64,000 nucleotides of DNA, from assembly GCF_000427785.1 (NCBI RefSeq), contig NZ_ATYR01000003.1:316386-380385 (forward strand), written 5' to 3'. Below, piece by piece: positions 17,029-26,103 of this stretch. The stretch is from Massilia alkalitolerans DSM 17462 (lineage in GTDB: Bacteria; Pseudomonadota; Gammaproteobacteria; Burkholderiales; Burkholderiaceae_D). Both the position numbers and the translations under genes were made by a program. Position 1 is the stretch's first letter; each line of letters opens with the position of its first letter. Under the pieces are notes generated by a model. It saw only the letters and a program-made list of their open reading frames with translations, was not told the origin of the DNA and searched no databases.

Positions 17029-17517
17029 TCATTGGCTGAAGCTGAACTTCACCGGCGCCGCGGGACTCTGGCGCACGGCGTCGAGCTGCGTGAGATCGGC
17101 CAGCCACGGCCCCTCGTAGCGGATCTCGTAGCCCTGCTTCGCTTTCCTGAAAGCGTAGGACGGCGTGATGTCGATGGTGTTCATGTGCATGCTGTGCGGC
17201 GCCACCTCCTGCCAGTCGCTGGCCGTGAGTGCGCCGCGCTTGACCATCCTGCCGGTGTAGTCGACCGGCTTGCCCTTGGCGTCGCCCAGCTCGAAGCGGC
17301 GGCCGGTGATCTCGTCGCCGGCAGCGATTTCGCGCGGGATGTAGATCGCAGTGTCGCCGCGGTTCTCGACCAGCAGGCGCACCCGTACCGTGCCGCCGCC
17401 GGTTTCGACCTCGAGCTGGTGGCGCACCTGGGCCTCCTGCTCCTGCGCACCGCCGGCTGCGCTCACCAGGCCTCCGAGGACCAGCAGGGCCGGCGGCAAA
17501 AAGCGTTTACCATGCAT
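17029..17517 (-). CDS. Small secreted beta-rich protein, unknown function
   Basis: 162 residues from ATG 17517, chosen for AAGGAG five bases upstream and for the signal peptide that follows (MHGKRFLPPALLVLGGLVSAAGGA). The mature part opens VRHQLEVETGGGTVRVRLLVENRG, an alternation like that of the M35 pro-region (VSVQPVREKFARSDEVLVRVTLQN), and both continue with a sandwich-like pattern. It lacks any protease motif. It converges on the M35 gene across a palindromic repeat and lies 61 nt behind motD. It might be a relative of the protease pro-domain, perhaps binding it; that is only a suggestion. Confidence 0.65.
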   Translation of the reverse strand: MHGKRFLPPALLVLGGLVSAAGGAQEQEAQVRHQLEVETGGGTVRVRLLVENRGDTAIYIPREIAAGDEITGRRFELGDAKGKPVDYTGRMVKRGALTASDWQEVAPHSMHMNTIDITPSYAFRKAKQGYEIRYEGPWLADLTQLDAVRQSPAAPVKFSFSQ

Positions 17518-17578
17518 TGCTTCTCCTTGAAATATTATTTCAAAAGAACCGCAGAAACGAACTTTTATTTCACGCCTA

Positions 17579-18328
17579 CTATACACCCGCCGGCAGCGGT
17601 TCCGGCACCGACGCCAAGATCATCACCGCCACGCGCCGGTTGCGCGCCTGGTTGGCCGGCGTGTCGTTCGGCGCCACCGGGCGCGTCGCGCCATGGCCGA
17701 TGGCCGACAGGCGCAGGTCCTGCACGCCGCTCTCGATGAACAGGCGCACCACGCTGGCCGCGCGCACCGCCGACAGTTCCCAGTTGGAGGCGTAGCGCTC
17801 ATTGGTGATCGGCAGGTTGTCGGTATGGCCCTCGACCTCGATGCGCTGCGGCGCATCCTTGAGCAGGCCCGCCACCGCGCCCAGCACCTCGCGCGCCTCC
17901 TGCTGCAGGGTCGCTTCGCCCTGGGCGAACAGCACGCTGGCATTGAGTTCGATGCCGATGCCGCGCGCGTTCTGCGTCACCCGCACCTGGCCCGATTTCA
18001 CCAGCGGCATCAGGGTGGCGGTGAGGTCCTTCGCGAGGATTTCCATGCGCTCGCGCTCGCGCCGCGCGGCTTCCTGGCGCTTGCGGTTGACGATGTGCGA
18101 CAGCGGCAGCACCGGCTCGACGCTGGTGTGCGCCTGCGGCGCGACGCTGCGCCCGCCGAAGGCATCGCCCAGGGCTTCGGACAGCACCGCGTATTTCCCC
18201 TCGTTGACGATCGAGATCGCGTACATCACGACGAAGAAGGCGAACAGCAGCGTGATGAAATCGGCGTAGGAGATCAGCCAGCGCTCGTGGTTTTCCTGGG
18301 CTCCGTCGTCGTAGCGTTTGCGCGCCAT
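17579..18328 (-). CDS. motD: Flagellar motor stator protein MotD
   Basis: MotB-type stator subunit: short cytoplasmic start, one membrane helix (ISYADFITLLFAFFVVMYAIS, with the essential proton-carrying Asp in SYAD), and a C-terminal OmpA-like peptidoglycan-binding domain (EGHTDNLPITNERYASNWELSA). 249 residues. It follows motC after 7 nt. The MotCD pair behind fliA is the second stator set known from Pseudomonas and common in Oxalobacteraceae, usually needed for swarming or high load. Confidence 0.95.
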   Translation of the reverse strand: MARKRYDDGAQENHERWLISYADFITLLFAFFVVMYAISIVNEGKYAVLSEALGDAFGGRSVAPQAHTSVEPVLPLSHIVNRKRQEAARRERERMEILAKDLTATLMPLVKSGQVRVTQNARGIGIELNASVLFAQGEATLQQEAREVLGAVAGLLKDAPQRIEVEGHTDNLPITNERYASNWELSAVRAASVVRLFIESGVQDLRLSAIGHGATRPVAPNDTPANQARNRRVAVMILASVPEPLPAGV

Positions 18329-18335
18329 GATGTCG

Positions 18336-19079
18336 TCAGTGACGCGTGAGCAGGCTTGCCACCCGTTCCTCGACCACGCGGGTGTGGTCGCCGGTGGCGA
18401 GGTCGTGGAAGACTTCGGCGAGGATCTCGTACTGGGCCACCTTGTCGCTGACGATAGCCTTTAATTTATTCCCGACCGGGTAAAAGAACAGGTTGGCCAG
18501 CCCCACGCCGTACACGGTGGAGACGAAGGCCACCGCGATGCCGGACCCCAGGCGCGCCGGATCCGACAGGTTTTCCATCACGTGGATCAGGCCCAGCACC
18601 GCGCCCAGGATGCCGATGGTGGGCGCATAGCCGGCCGCCGATTCCCAGATGCGCGCCGCCTGGCGCTGCGAGAATTCGTAGGCGTTGATCTCGTTCTCGA
18701 GCAGGCTGCGGATCTTCTCCGGCTGGATGCCGTCGACCACCAGGCGCAGTCCCTTCTGGATGAATTTGTCCTTGCTGTCCATGTACTGCTCGAGCGAGAG
18801 CAGGCCGTCGCGCCGCGCGGAGAGGCTCCACAGCGCGATCTCGCGCGAGAGCAGCTCACGGTTCGATTTAGGCGGGAAAAACACCCAGCGCAGCATGCGC
18901 AGGCCCAGCATGAAGCTGCGCCGCTCGCTCTGCAGCAGGGTGGCGCCGAAGGTGCCGATCACCACGATGGCGAAGGCGGACGGATGGATCAGCGACGCGA
19001 ATTTGCCGCCGTCCAGCGTATGGCCGATAAAGATGCCCGCGATCGCGAGCACCAGGCCGGCTACGCTGGCCCAGTCCAC
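18336..19079 (-). CDS. motC: Flagellar motor stator protein MotC
   Basis: MotA-type stator subunit with four membrane helices (about 4-22, 30-50, 150-172, 180-202) and the cytoplasmic loop that faces the rotor (RREIAL-like REIALWSLSARRDGLLSLE). 247 residues. The start is a GTG at 19077-19079 with GGGAG five bases upstream, inside the end of fliA: the genes overlap by 19 nt, so translation is probably coupled. Confidence 0.95.
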   Translation of the reverse strand: MDWASVAGLVLAIAGIFIGHTLDGGKFASLIHPSAFAIVVIGTFGATLLQSERRSFMLGLRMLRWVFFPPKSNRELLSREIALWSLSARRDGLLSLEQYMDSKDKFIQKGLRLVVDGIQPEKIRSLLENEINAYEFSQRQAARIWESAAGYAPTIGILGAVLGLIHVMENLSDPARLGSGIAVAFVSTVYGVGLANLFFYPVGNKLKAIVSDKVAQYEILAEVFHDLATGDHTRVVEERVASLLTRH

Positions 19080-19792
19080 AATTGCTCCCGCAGCGCCGCG
19101 CGCAGGCGCGACACGGCCTGGGTGTGCAGCTGCGACACCCGCGACTCGCTCACGCCCATGACGGCGCCGATTTCCTTCAAGTTGAGTTCTTCCTCGTAGT
19201 AGAGGCCCATCAGCATTTTCTCGCGCGGCGGCAGATTGTCGATGGCGTCGATCACGGCCTGGCGGAAGCCGGTATCGAGCAGGCTGCGCAGCGGGTCGCT
19301 GTCGTCCACCGCATAGCGGTCGAGGAAGCCGTCACTGCCTTCTTCAGTGTCGTGGAAGTCTTCGTAGTAGAGCAGCTGGTGGCCGCCGCCGTCGCCCAGC
19401 ATCTCCTGGTAGTCGCTCAGGGACATCTTGAGCGACTTGGCGATCTCGGATTCGCTGGCCGGACGGCCCAGGCGCTGCTGCAGCGCCTCCATCGCGGCCT
19501 CCACCTTGCGCATGTTCTGGCGCGTGGAACGCGGCATCCAGTCGCTGTTGCGCAGCTCGTCCAGCATGGCGCCGCGAATGCGCAGCACCGCGTAGGTCTC
19601 GAACTGGGCGCCGTGGTTGTCTTCGTAACGGTTGATCGCGTCGAGCAGGCCCATCATGCCGGCCTGTACCAGGTCATCGACTTCCACCGAAGGCGGCAGC
19701 TTGGCCTTCATGTGGTGGGCAAGACGCTTCACCAACGGCATGTGCTCCGTCAGCAAATGGTTCTTGTCCGCTTTCCCTTTGACCGTGTACAT
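19061..19792 (-). CDS. fliA: RNA polymerase sigma-28 factor FliA
   Basis: Directs late flagellar genes and is held back by FlgM. 243 residues with sigma regions 2 (DDLVQAGMMGLLDAINRYE, FETYAVLRIRGAMLDELR), 3 (ARPASESEIA-like GRPASESEIAKSL) and 4 (LPPREKMLMGLYYEEELNLKEIG, ESRVSQLHTQAVSRLR). It lies between flhG and motC. A target promoter is seen upstream of flgM (8577-8603). Confidence 0.97.
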   Translation of the reverse strand: MYTVKGKADKNHLLTEHMPLVKRLAHHMKAKLPPSVEVDDLVQAGMMGLLDAINRYEDNHGAQFETYAVLRIRGAMLDELRNSDWMPRSTRQNMRKVEAAMEALQQRLGRPASESEIAKSLKMSLSDYQEMLGDGGGHQLLYYEDFHDTEEGSDGFLDRYAVDDSDPLRSLLDTGFRQAVIDAIDNLPPREKMLMGLYYEEELNLKEIGAVMGVSESRVSQLHTQAVSRLRAALREQLWTGPA

Positions 19793-19826
19793 GCGTTCTG
19801 CTTTTCTCTTCCGCTATCTTTGTTCT

Positions 19827-20624
19827 TCATCCCCTGCCCATGCCAGGCATCGCGTGCAACGCGAACTTGCCTGCCAGGCGACGGAAGGCGACCGAGGCCC
19901 CCGCCAGCGGGAAGGCATCGACCACCGCCCGGCCCAGGCGCGCGGCCCGGTGCAGGTACTCGTCGGCCGGCACCGAACCCATCGAGCGCAGGTTGACCGC
20001 CAGGTAGCGTGTTGCCGCAGCTGACATATTATCGTATACCACCTTGGCCTCCGCCTCTGTCGCGCCGGTCACCAGGATGCCGAAGGGACGGCGGCCCAGC
20101 TGCTGCGCCAGGCGCTTGATCAGCGCATAGGCATTCGTGATCGACGCGGCGCTGGCAGAGACCTGCACCACGATCTCGGAGCTCGCCATCAGCGGCAGCG
20201 GGAATTCACCATCCGGTCCCAGTTCGCCGTCGACCATCACGATGCCGGCCTGCCCCACCAGCACGTCGAAGGTCTTGGCCAGGCGGCGCGCGTCGTTGCT
20301 GCCGAGCGGACGGCCAAGCGACGCCACCGAAAAGCCCTGCGGCACCGCGTGCAGCACCTGGTTCAGGCCATACTCCTGGCGCGCCACGGCGGCCAGGTTG
20401 GCGGCCCGGTTCAGGCCCAGGCGGCGCGCCACGCCGTAGTCGCGTTCGCAGGCGTCGACGATCAGGACCTCATTCCCCAGCTGGGCCAGCGAAGCGCCCA
20501 GGTTGACCAGCATGGCGCCCTTGTCGTCGTCTAGCGTGGCGGACAGAAAAGTGACGATGCGCGGGCGCGGGCCCTGCAGCATCCGGCGCAGGCCTTCCGC
20601 CTGGTCGAAGTCGAAACTAGCCAA
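19827..20624 (-). CDS. flhG: FlhG/FleN-type MinD-like flagellar number regulator with a degenerate P-loop
   Basis: Partner of FlhF in setting flagellar number and position. The start is most likely a TTG at 20622-20624 giving MASFDFDQAEGLRRML, the usual N-terminal motif that stimulates FlhF; GAGG lies six bases before it and it overlaps the flhF stop by 8 nt. About 265 residues. Where MinD/FlhG have a KGGxGKT loop, this protein reads SATLDDDKGAMLVNLGASLA, so the deviant Walker A is gone. The Asp of the next strand (VLIVDACERD) and the overall fold pattern remain. ATP binding by the usual route is doubtful. Confidence 0.85.
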   Translation of the reverse strand: MASFDFDQAEGLRRMLQGPRPRIVTFLSATLDDDKGAMLVNLGASLAQLGNEVLIVDACERDYGVARRLGLNRAANLAAVARQEYGLNQVLHAVPQGFSVASLGRPLGSNDARRLAKTFDVLVGQAGIVMVDGELGPDGEFPLPLMASSEIVVQVSASAASITNAYALIKRLAQQLGRRPFGILVTGATEAEAKVVYDNMSAAATRYLAVNLRSMGSVPADEYLHRAARLGRAVVDAFPLAGASVAFRRLAGKFALHAMPGMGRG

Positions 20625-22077
20625 GGTGCACCTCGCGCAGCGAACGGTCCGCATTTTGTCCAACCGCTGCCGCGGCCATCATCAAAGGCAGGTCGGCATC
20701 GCCGAACTGGGCGGAAGCATTACGGTTGTTGCGGAAGGCGCGGTCGATCAGCATGGCGCGGTCGGCCAGGTGCAGGTCTTCCGGCACGCGCTGGCCGTTC
20801 GAGATGTAGTGCAGGTTGAGCTTCTGCCGGATCACGACGTCGAGCACGTTGCCGATCGAGGCGGCTTCGTCCAGCTTGGTCATGATGCAGCCGGCCAGGC
20901 CCGAGCCCTGGTAGGCACGCACCACTTCGTTCAGGGTCTCGTTCGTCGAGGTCGCGTTCAGGCACAGCAGGCGCTTCACGTCGGCGCCGGAGTCGGAGAG
21001 CATGGCCACCTGCTCGGTGACCATCTGGTCGCGCTGCGACATGCCGATGGTGTCGATCAGGACGGTGTGCTTGTTCTTGAGTTCTTTCAGGGCGATGCGC
21101 AGGTCGGCCTCGTCCTTCACCGAATGCACCATCACGCCGAGGATCTTGCCGTAGATGCGCAGCTGCTCGTGGCCGCCGATACGGTAAGCGTCGGTGGTGA
21201 TCAGGGCCAGCTTGTCCGGGCCGTGGCGCATCACGCAACGCGCCGCTAATTTTGCGGTGGTGGTGGTCTTGCCGACGCCGGTCGGGCCGACCAGGGCAAA
21301 CACGCCGCCGCGGTTCAGGAGATCGTCTTCGTTGGCGATGGTGGTGAGATTACGGGCCAGGACGGTCTTGATCCAGCGCAGCGCGTCGGCCGCGTCTTTG
21401 GTCGCCGGCATCTTGTCGATCAGGTAGCGCGCCAGGGTGGCCGAGAAGCCGGCGGCCAGCATCTCGCGCAGCACGGCGGCCTTCTGCGGCTCGCGCTGTT
21501 GCGTCGCGTTCCAGGACAGTTCGGCCAACTGGGTTTCCATCAGGCCGCGCATGGCGCGGATCTCGTTCATCATGCCGCTCATTTCAAGAGCGGCCGATTC
21601 CTTGGCCTGGGCGATGGCGGCGCTCATCATCTGGGTCATGGCAGCCATGTCGATGCCCGGCTCCGGGGCCGGGGCGCGGCGGTTGACGTAGGTCGGCGGG
21701 ATGTCCGGTTCGATGGCGGCAGCCGGAGCTGCGCGGCGCTCGACGTAGGGTTGGCCGGCGAACGGGTCCAGCTTCGGCGCGGCGGCGCGTGGCGCCGGCT
21801 GGCGCGGTTCCGGTGCGGCGGGCGCGAAGGCGGCCGGGGCGCGGCTGAAGACCGGTTCGGGGTCGAAATCGTTGTCGAAGGCCTGGAAGCTAGGCGCCTG
21901 CGGTTCTTCGATGGCCGGGGAAGCCAGTGCGGCGACGTCGTCGTTGTCGAGCGCGAGGATCTCGACCACGCCGTCGACCGGGCGGTTGGAAAGGATGACC
22001 GCGTCAGGGCCGAGCGCCTCGCGCACCTTGCGCAAGGCGTCACGGGAAGTAGCCGCTGTAAATTTCTTCACGTTCAT
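20617..22077 (-). CDS. flhF: Flagellar SRP-type GTPase FlhF
   Basis: Sets the site of flagellar assembly. 486 residues from ATG 22077 (MNVKKFTAATSRDALRKVRE) with GGAGAG five bases upstream. An N-terminal B domain is followed by a Pro/Ala-rich linker (about 85-155), the N domain, and the G domain with a P-loop GPTGVGKTTTTAKLAAR, LITTDAYRIGGHEQL, IDTIGMSQRD and TKLDEAASIG. The flhA gene is 410 nt upstream, an unusually long gap filled with a palindromic repeat, so flhF may have its own promoter. Confidence 0.95.
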   Translation of the reverse strand: MNVKKFTAATSRDALRKVREALGPDAVILSNRPVDGVVEILALDNDDVAALASPAIEEPQAPSFQAFDNDFDPEPVFSRAPAAFAPAAPEPRQPAPRAAAPKLDPFAGQPYVERRAAPAAAIEPDIPPTYVNRRAPAPEPGIDMAAMTQMMSAAIAQAKESAALEMSGMMNEIRAMRGLMETQLAELSWNATQQREPQKAAVLREMLAAGFSATLARYLIDKMPATKDAADALRWIKTVLARNLTTIANEDDLLNRGGVFALVGPTGVGKTTTTAKLAARCVMRHGPDKLALITTDAYRIGGHEQLRIYGKILGVMVHSVKDEADLRIALKELKNKHTVLIDTIGMSQRDQMVTEQVAMLSDSGADVKRLLCLNATSTNETLNEVVRAYQGSGLAGCIMTKLDEAASIGNVLDVVIRQKLNLHYISNGQRVPEDLHLADRAMLIDRAFRNNRNASAQFGDADLPLMMAAAAVGQNADRSLREVHLG

Positions 22078-22319
22078 CGTTTCTCTCCGCACTTCATTCA
22101 GCTGTACTGTTCTAGGTTTCCCAGGCGCAATTGCCCGTCCATAGGCAACATTATTGGCGATGCCGTGAGGAAACCATCGGGGGAAAAGGGAGGGGAAAAG
22201 CGCTTATTTCAAAAGGCGAAGGTTTGGCGCAGAGATTCGTCGGGCGACAAATGATGCCAAGGATAGCTACGCGGCGCTGCCAACGTCGCTCAATTTGCTT
22301 CATGCACACCGATAACCAG

Positions 22320-22425
22320 CGTCGTCCCGGCGAAGGCCGGGATCCAATTTCTCATCCGAGGTCAGGCTAACAACTATTCAAGCAAACTTGGATTCCCGCC
22401 TTCGCGGGAATGACGGTCTTACGAG
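22320..22425. repeat. Inverted pair of palindromic repeats (second family) between flhF and flhA
   Basis: CGTCGTCCCGGCGAAGGCCGGGAT...CCAA (22320-22347) and TTGGATTCCCGCCTTCGCGGGAATGACGG (22388-22416) are two hairpin units in inverted orientation, themselves complementary to each other at GTCGTCCCG/CGGGAATGAC and CCAA/TTGG. GACGGTCTTACG trails the second unit as at 12940. The type is widespread in proteobacterial intergenic DNA. The rest of the 410-bp gap (22078-22487) shows no gene. Confidence 0.8.
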
Positions 22426-22487
22426 CAAGTGAACGAAATAGCGATAGTGACCTGATTTGCTGGATCATCGGACCGGCCCGCTCCTCC

Positions 22488-24608
22488 TTACATCGGCACG
22501 CCCACCAGGCTGGTCACCCGGATCGTCTTAGTCTCCGGAATCTCGTTATGCGACAGCACTTTCAGCTGTGGCACCGCACGCCGCAGGAAGCGCGACAGCA
22601 GCACGCGCAGCGGGGCCGGCACCAGCAGCACCGGGCTCAGGCCCATCTGCTCCTGCTGGGCGGCGGCGTTGGCCGCCTGCTGGGCGATGGTGTCGGCCAG
22701 GCCGGGCTCGATGCCGGTGCCGTCACCGCCCGCCCCCATCGCCTGCATCAGCAGGCGCTCGAGGCGATTGTCCAGGGTCATCACAGATAGTTCATTCGTG
22801 CCAGGGAACAGCTGCTGCACGATGGCCCGCCCCAGCGCCACCCGCACCATCGCGGTCAGCTCGTTCGGATCCTGGGTCTGCCCCGCGTACTCCGACAGGC
22901 ACTCGATGATGGTGCGCATGTCACGGATGTGCACGCCTTCCACCAGCAGGTTCTGCAGCACTTTCTGCAGGGTCGACAGCGACACCACCTTCGGCACCAG
23001 GTCCTCGACCAGCTTGGGCGCCCCCTTGGCCAGGTGATCGAGCAGATCCTGGACTTCCATGCGGCCCAGCAGTTCCGAGGCGTGGGTCGTGATCAGGTGG
23101 TTCAGGTGAGTCGCCACCACGGTGCCGGCGTCGACCACGGTATAGCCCAGGCTCTGCGCCTCGTCGCGCAGGCTGGCGTCGATCCAGGTGGCCGGCAGGC
23201 CGAAGGCCGGATCGGTGGTGACCAGGCCCGGCAGCGTGCCGCTGGCCATGCCCGGGTTGATCGCCAGGAACTGGCCGTTGATCGCTTCGCCGGTGCCCAC
23301 TTCCACACCCTTGAGCGTGATGCGGTAGGCCGAGGGTTTCAGTTCGAGGTTGTCGCGGATATGCACCGGCGGCGCCAGGAAGCCGACTTCCTGGGCGAAC
23401 TTCTTGCGGATGCCCTTGATGCGCTTGAGCAGTTCGCCGCCCTGGCTCTTGTCGACCAGGGGAATCAGGCGGTAGCCCACTTCCAGGCCGAGGGTGTCGA
23501 CCGCCATGACGTCCTGCCAGGTCGCCTCTTCCGATTCGGCAGGGGTGGCGGCCGCGCCGCCGCCCGCAGCCGTTGCCGCCGCTTCCGCGGCGGCCGCTTC
23601 CTTGGCCGGCGCCTCCTTCTTGCGCTTGGCGATCAGGTAACCGCCGCCGCACAGTGCGCTGCCCAGCAGCAGGAACACCAGGTTCGGCATGCCCGGGATC
23701 ACGCCCAGCGCGAAGATGATGGCGCCGGTGATGTACAGGGCTTCCGGACGGGCGAACAGCTGGTTGGTCACCTGGCTGCTGATGTCGTCCTCGTTGGCCA
23801 CGCGCGAGACGACCATACCGGCCGCGATCGAGATGATCAGCGAAGGAATCTGGGCCACCAGCCCGTCACCGATGGCCAGCAGGGTGTACACCTCGGCGGC
23901 CTCGCCGAAACTCAGGTCGTGCTGCACCACGCCGATGATCAGGCCACCGATGACGTTGATCAGGGTGATCATGATGCCGGCCACGGCGTCGCCCTTCACG
24001 TACTTGGACGCACCGTCCATCGCGCCATAGAACTCGGCTTCCTGCGCCACTTCGTTGCGGCGCTTGCGGGCTTCTGCTTCGCCGATCAGGCCGGCGTTCA
24101 GGTCGGCGTCGATCGCCATCTGCTTGCCCGGCATCGCATCCAGGGCGAAGCGCGCGCCCACTTCGGCGATACGGCCAGCGCCCTTGGTGACGACCGTGAA
24201 GTTAATGATCGTCAGGATGATGAAGACGACGATACCGACCGTGAAATTGCCGCCGATGAGGAAGTGGCCGAAGGCCTCGACCACCTTGCCCGCGGCCGCG
24301 CCACCGGTATGGCCTTCGGTCAGGACAATACGGGTCGAGGCGACGTTGAGCGCCAGGCGCAGCATCGTCGAAATCAGGAGGATGGCCGGGAAGGCCATGA
24401 AGTCGAGCGGCTTGACCGTGTACAGCGCGGTCAAGAGCACGATGACGGACAGGGCGATGTTAAAGCTGAAGAACACGTCCAGCACGAAGGCCGGCAGCGG
24501 CAGGATCATCATCGCCAGCAGGATGACGATGAAGATCGGGGCGGCGAGCGCGCTGGCGCCGCGCGACGCGAGCCCGTTCGTCCATGCCGGCAGTTTGACG
24601 CTGTTCAT
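22488..24608 (-). CDS. flhA: Flagellar type III export apparatus protein FlhA
   Basis: Core of the export gate that drives flagellar proteins outward. 706 residues: about eight membrane helices in the first 330 residues, the FHIPEP-type stretch (FALDAMPGKQMAIDADLNAGLI), and a large cytoplasmic domain that docks substrates and chaperones (about 360-700). Its ATG overlaps the flhB stop by one base in TAATG, so the two are translationally coupled. Confidence 0.97.
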   Translation of the reverse strand: MNSVKLPAWTNGLASRGASALAAPIFIVILLAMMILPLPAFVLDVFFSFNIALSVIVLLTALYTVKPLDFMAFPAILLISTMLRLALNVASTRIVLTEGHTGGAAAGKVVEAFGHFLIGGNFTVGIVVFIILTIINFTVVTKGAGRIAEVGARFALDAMPGKQMAIDADLNAGLIGEAEARKRRNEVAQEAEFYGAMDGASKYVKGDAVAGIMITLINVIGGLIIGVVQHDLSFGEAAEVYTLLAIGDGLVAQIPSLIISIAAGMVVSRVANEDDISSQVTNQLFARPEALYITGAIIFALGVIPGMPNLVFLLLGSALCGGGYLIAKRKKEAPAKEAAAAEAAATAAGGGAAATPAESEEATWQDVMAVDTLGLEVGYRLIPLVDKSQGGELLKRIKGIRKKFAQEVGFLAPPVHIRDNLELKPSAYRITLKGVEVGTGEAINGQFLAINPGMASGTLPGLVTTDPAFGLPATWIDASLRDEAQSLGYTVVDAGTVVATHLNHLITTHASELLGRMEVQDLLDHLAKGAPKLVEDLVPKVVSLSTLQKVLQNLLVEGVHIRDMRTIIECLSEYAGQTQDPNELTAMVRVALGRAIVQQLFPGTNELSVMTLDNRLERLLMQAMGAGGDGTGIEPGLADTIAQQAANAAAQQEQMGLSPVLLVPAPLRVLLSRFLRRAVPQLKVLSHNEIPETKTIRVTSLVGVPM

Positions 24609-25798
24609 TAGTGCAATGCTCCGTTATTCGGGTCCGTATTTGCTGCCCCCGGTCCCTTGTAGGCCGGGTCGTTCGGGTCCATCTCTGCCGGCACCGCCAG
24701 CCTGGTCGGACGATCCGGGTAGATGCCCTCGCCCTTCTTGTAGGCGCGCAGCTGGTAGACGTAGGCGAGGACTTCCGCCACGGCCGAGAACAGCTTTTCC
24801 GGGATTTCTTCGTCGATGTCGGTGTGCTTGTAGAGCGCACGGGCCAGGGCCGGGGCTTCCAGCATCGTCACCTTGTGCTCGGCGCCGAGTTCGCGGATCT
24901 TGGCCGCCACCTCGTCGACACCCTTGGCCACCACCCGCGGCGCGCCCTTCTGGCCGTCGGCGTACTTCAGCGCCACCGCGTAGTGGGTCGGGTTGGTGAC
25001 GATCACATCCGCAGTGGGCACATTCTGCATCATGCGGCCGCGCGCCATTTCGCGCTGCATCTGGCGAATCTTCCCCTTAATCTGCGGATTGCCGTCCGAC
25101 TCCTTCGACTCCTGGATCATTTCCTGGCGCGTCATCTTCATCTTGTCGTGGTAGTGCCACAGCTGCCAGGGACCGTCAATGGCGGCGATCACGCCCAGCG
25201 CGCCGGTGATGAACAGGAAGGCCTTGGCCACCAGTTCGCCCACGTGGGCGCTGCCGGCGCCCAGCGGCTCGACCGCCAGGCCGATCAGCGCATCCTTCTG
25301 GCTCATGATGACCACCCAGGCCACGGCGCCGACCACCAGGGTCTTGGCGACGGCCTTCAGCAGTTCGATCAGGGCATTGGTGGAGAACATGTTGCCAATG
25401 CCCTTGATCGGGTCCAGCTTCATGAAGTTGGGCACGAAGGCCTTGGAAGAGAAATTCCAGCCGCCGATCAGGAGCGGCGAGGCCAGGGCCACGAGCATGA
25501 TCAGGCCGGCGAGCGGCAGACAGGCGATGATCACGGCCACAAGGTCGGCGGTGATGCGTTCGATCAGGACGTTGGGGTTGAAGACCTGGTCGCGGCTGAG
25601 CGAGAGGCCGGACTGCATGGCCTGCTCCAGCTTGCCGATCAGCGAGCCGCCCGTCATCCACAGGCCGGCGCCGGCGGTCATCAGGACGGTGAACGTGGCG
25701 ATTTCGCGCGAGCGGGGGACGTCGCCTTCTTCGCGGGCTTTCTCCAGTCTTCTGGGTGACGCTGGTTCTGTCTTTTCTGCGTCGCTGTCGTCCGCCAT
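24608..25798 (-). CDS. flhB: Flagellar type III export switch protein FlhB
   Basis: Export-gate protein that switches substrate from hook to filament. 396 residues: MADDSDAEKTEPASPRRLEKAREEG-type start, four membrane helices (about 30-210), and a cytoplasmic domain with the self-cleaving NPTH at 269-272, the same position as in Salmonella. A C-terminal tail of about 25 residues (RPTRLAVPAEMDPNDPAYKG) exceeds the enterobacterial protein. First gene of the flhB-flhA unit. Confidence 0.97.
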   Translation of the reverse strand: MADDSDAEKTEPASPRRLEKAREEGDVPRSREIATFTVLMTAGAGLWMTGGSLIGKLEQAMQSGLSLSRDQVFNPNVLIERITADLVAVIIACLPLAGLIMLVALASPLLIGGWNFSSKAFVPNFMKLDPIKGIGNMFSTNALIELLKAVAKTLVVGAVAWVVIMSQKDALIGLAVEPLGAGSAHVGELVAKAFLFITGALGVIAAIDGPWQLWHYHDKMKMTRQEMIQESKESDGNPQIKGKIRQMQREMARGRMMQNVPTADVIVTNPTHYAVALKYADGQKGAPRVVAKGVDEVAAKIRELGAEHKVTMLEAPALARALYKHTDIDEEIPEKLFSAVAEVLAYVYQLRAYKKGEGIYPDRPTRLAVPAEMDPNDPAYKGPGAANTDPNNGALH

Positions 25799-26016
25799 CT
25801 ACTCTTCCCGTCTCTCTGCACTACTACCAAAGCAGCATTGTCCCAGATATTGCTGCATGGCTATACTTTGAATAAGGGAAGAAATCGCCCGCATTCCTCG
25901 CGTAAAGACGCGCAGGACACTTTTGGGATGTGTGCCATGCGTGACGCATGGACATGTTGCAAAAGGTGCGATACGGTGGCTACATTGTCGAAATATGGCG
26001 CCTACTCGCGTCTTTT

Positions 26017-26047
26017 TTGATAAGGGGAAATGTTTTAGTAATATAAT
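26017..26047 (+). promoter_or_regulatory. Putative sigma-70 promoter of the YjbE-like gene
   Basis: A perfect -10 TATAAT (26042-26047) with TTGATA (26017-26022) upstream at a spacing of 19, which is long. The 305-bp gap between flhB and the YjbE-like gene is AT-rich and shows no other gene. AAGGA lies about 9 bases before the ATG at 26104. Confidence 0.45.
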
Positions 26048-26103
26048 GTGCTTGCAATTGATGCACTTGCACCTCTGTAATTTGAACAAATCAAGGACCC
26101 AAC

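Noticed and set aside
22929..24611. 560-codon plus-strand frame over flhA
   Set aside because: Antisense of flhA; no ribosome-binding site and a His/Asp/Gln-rich product.
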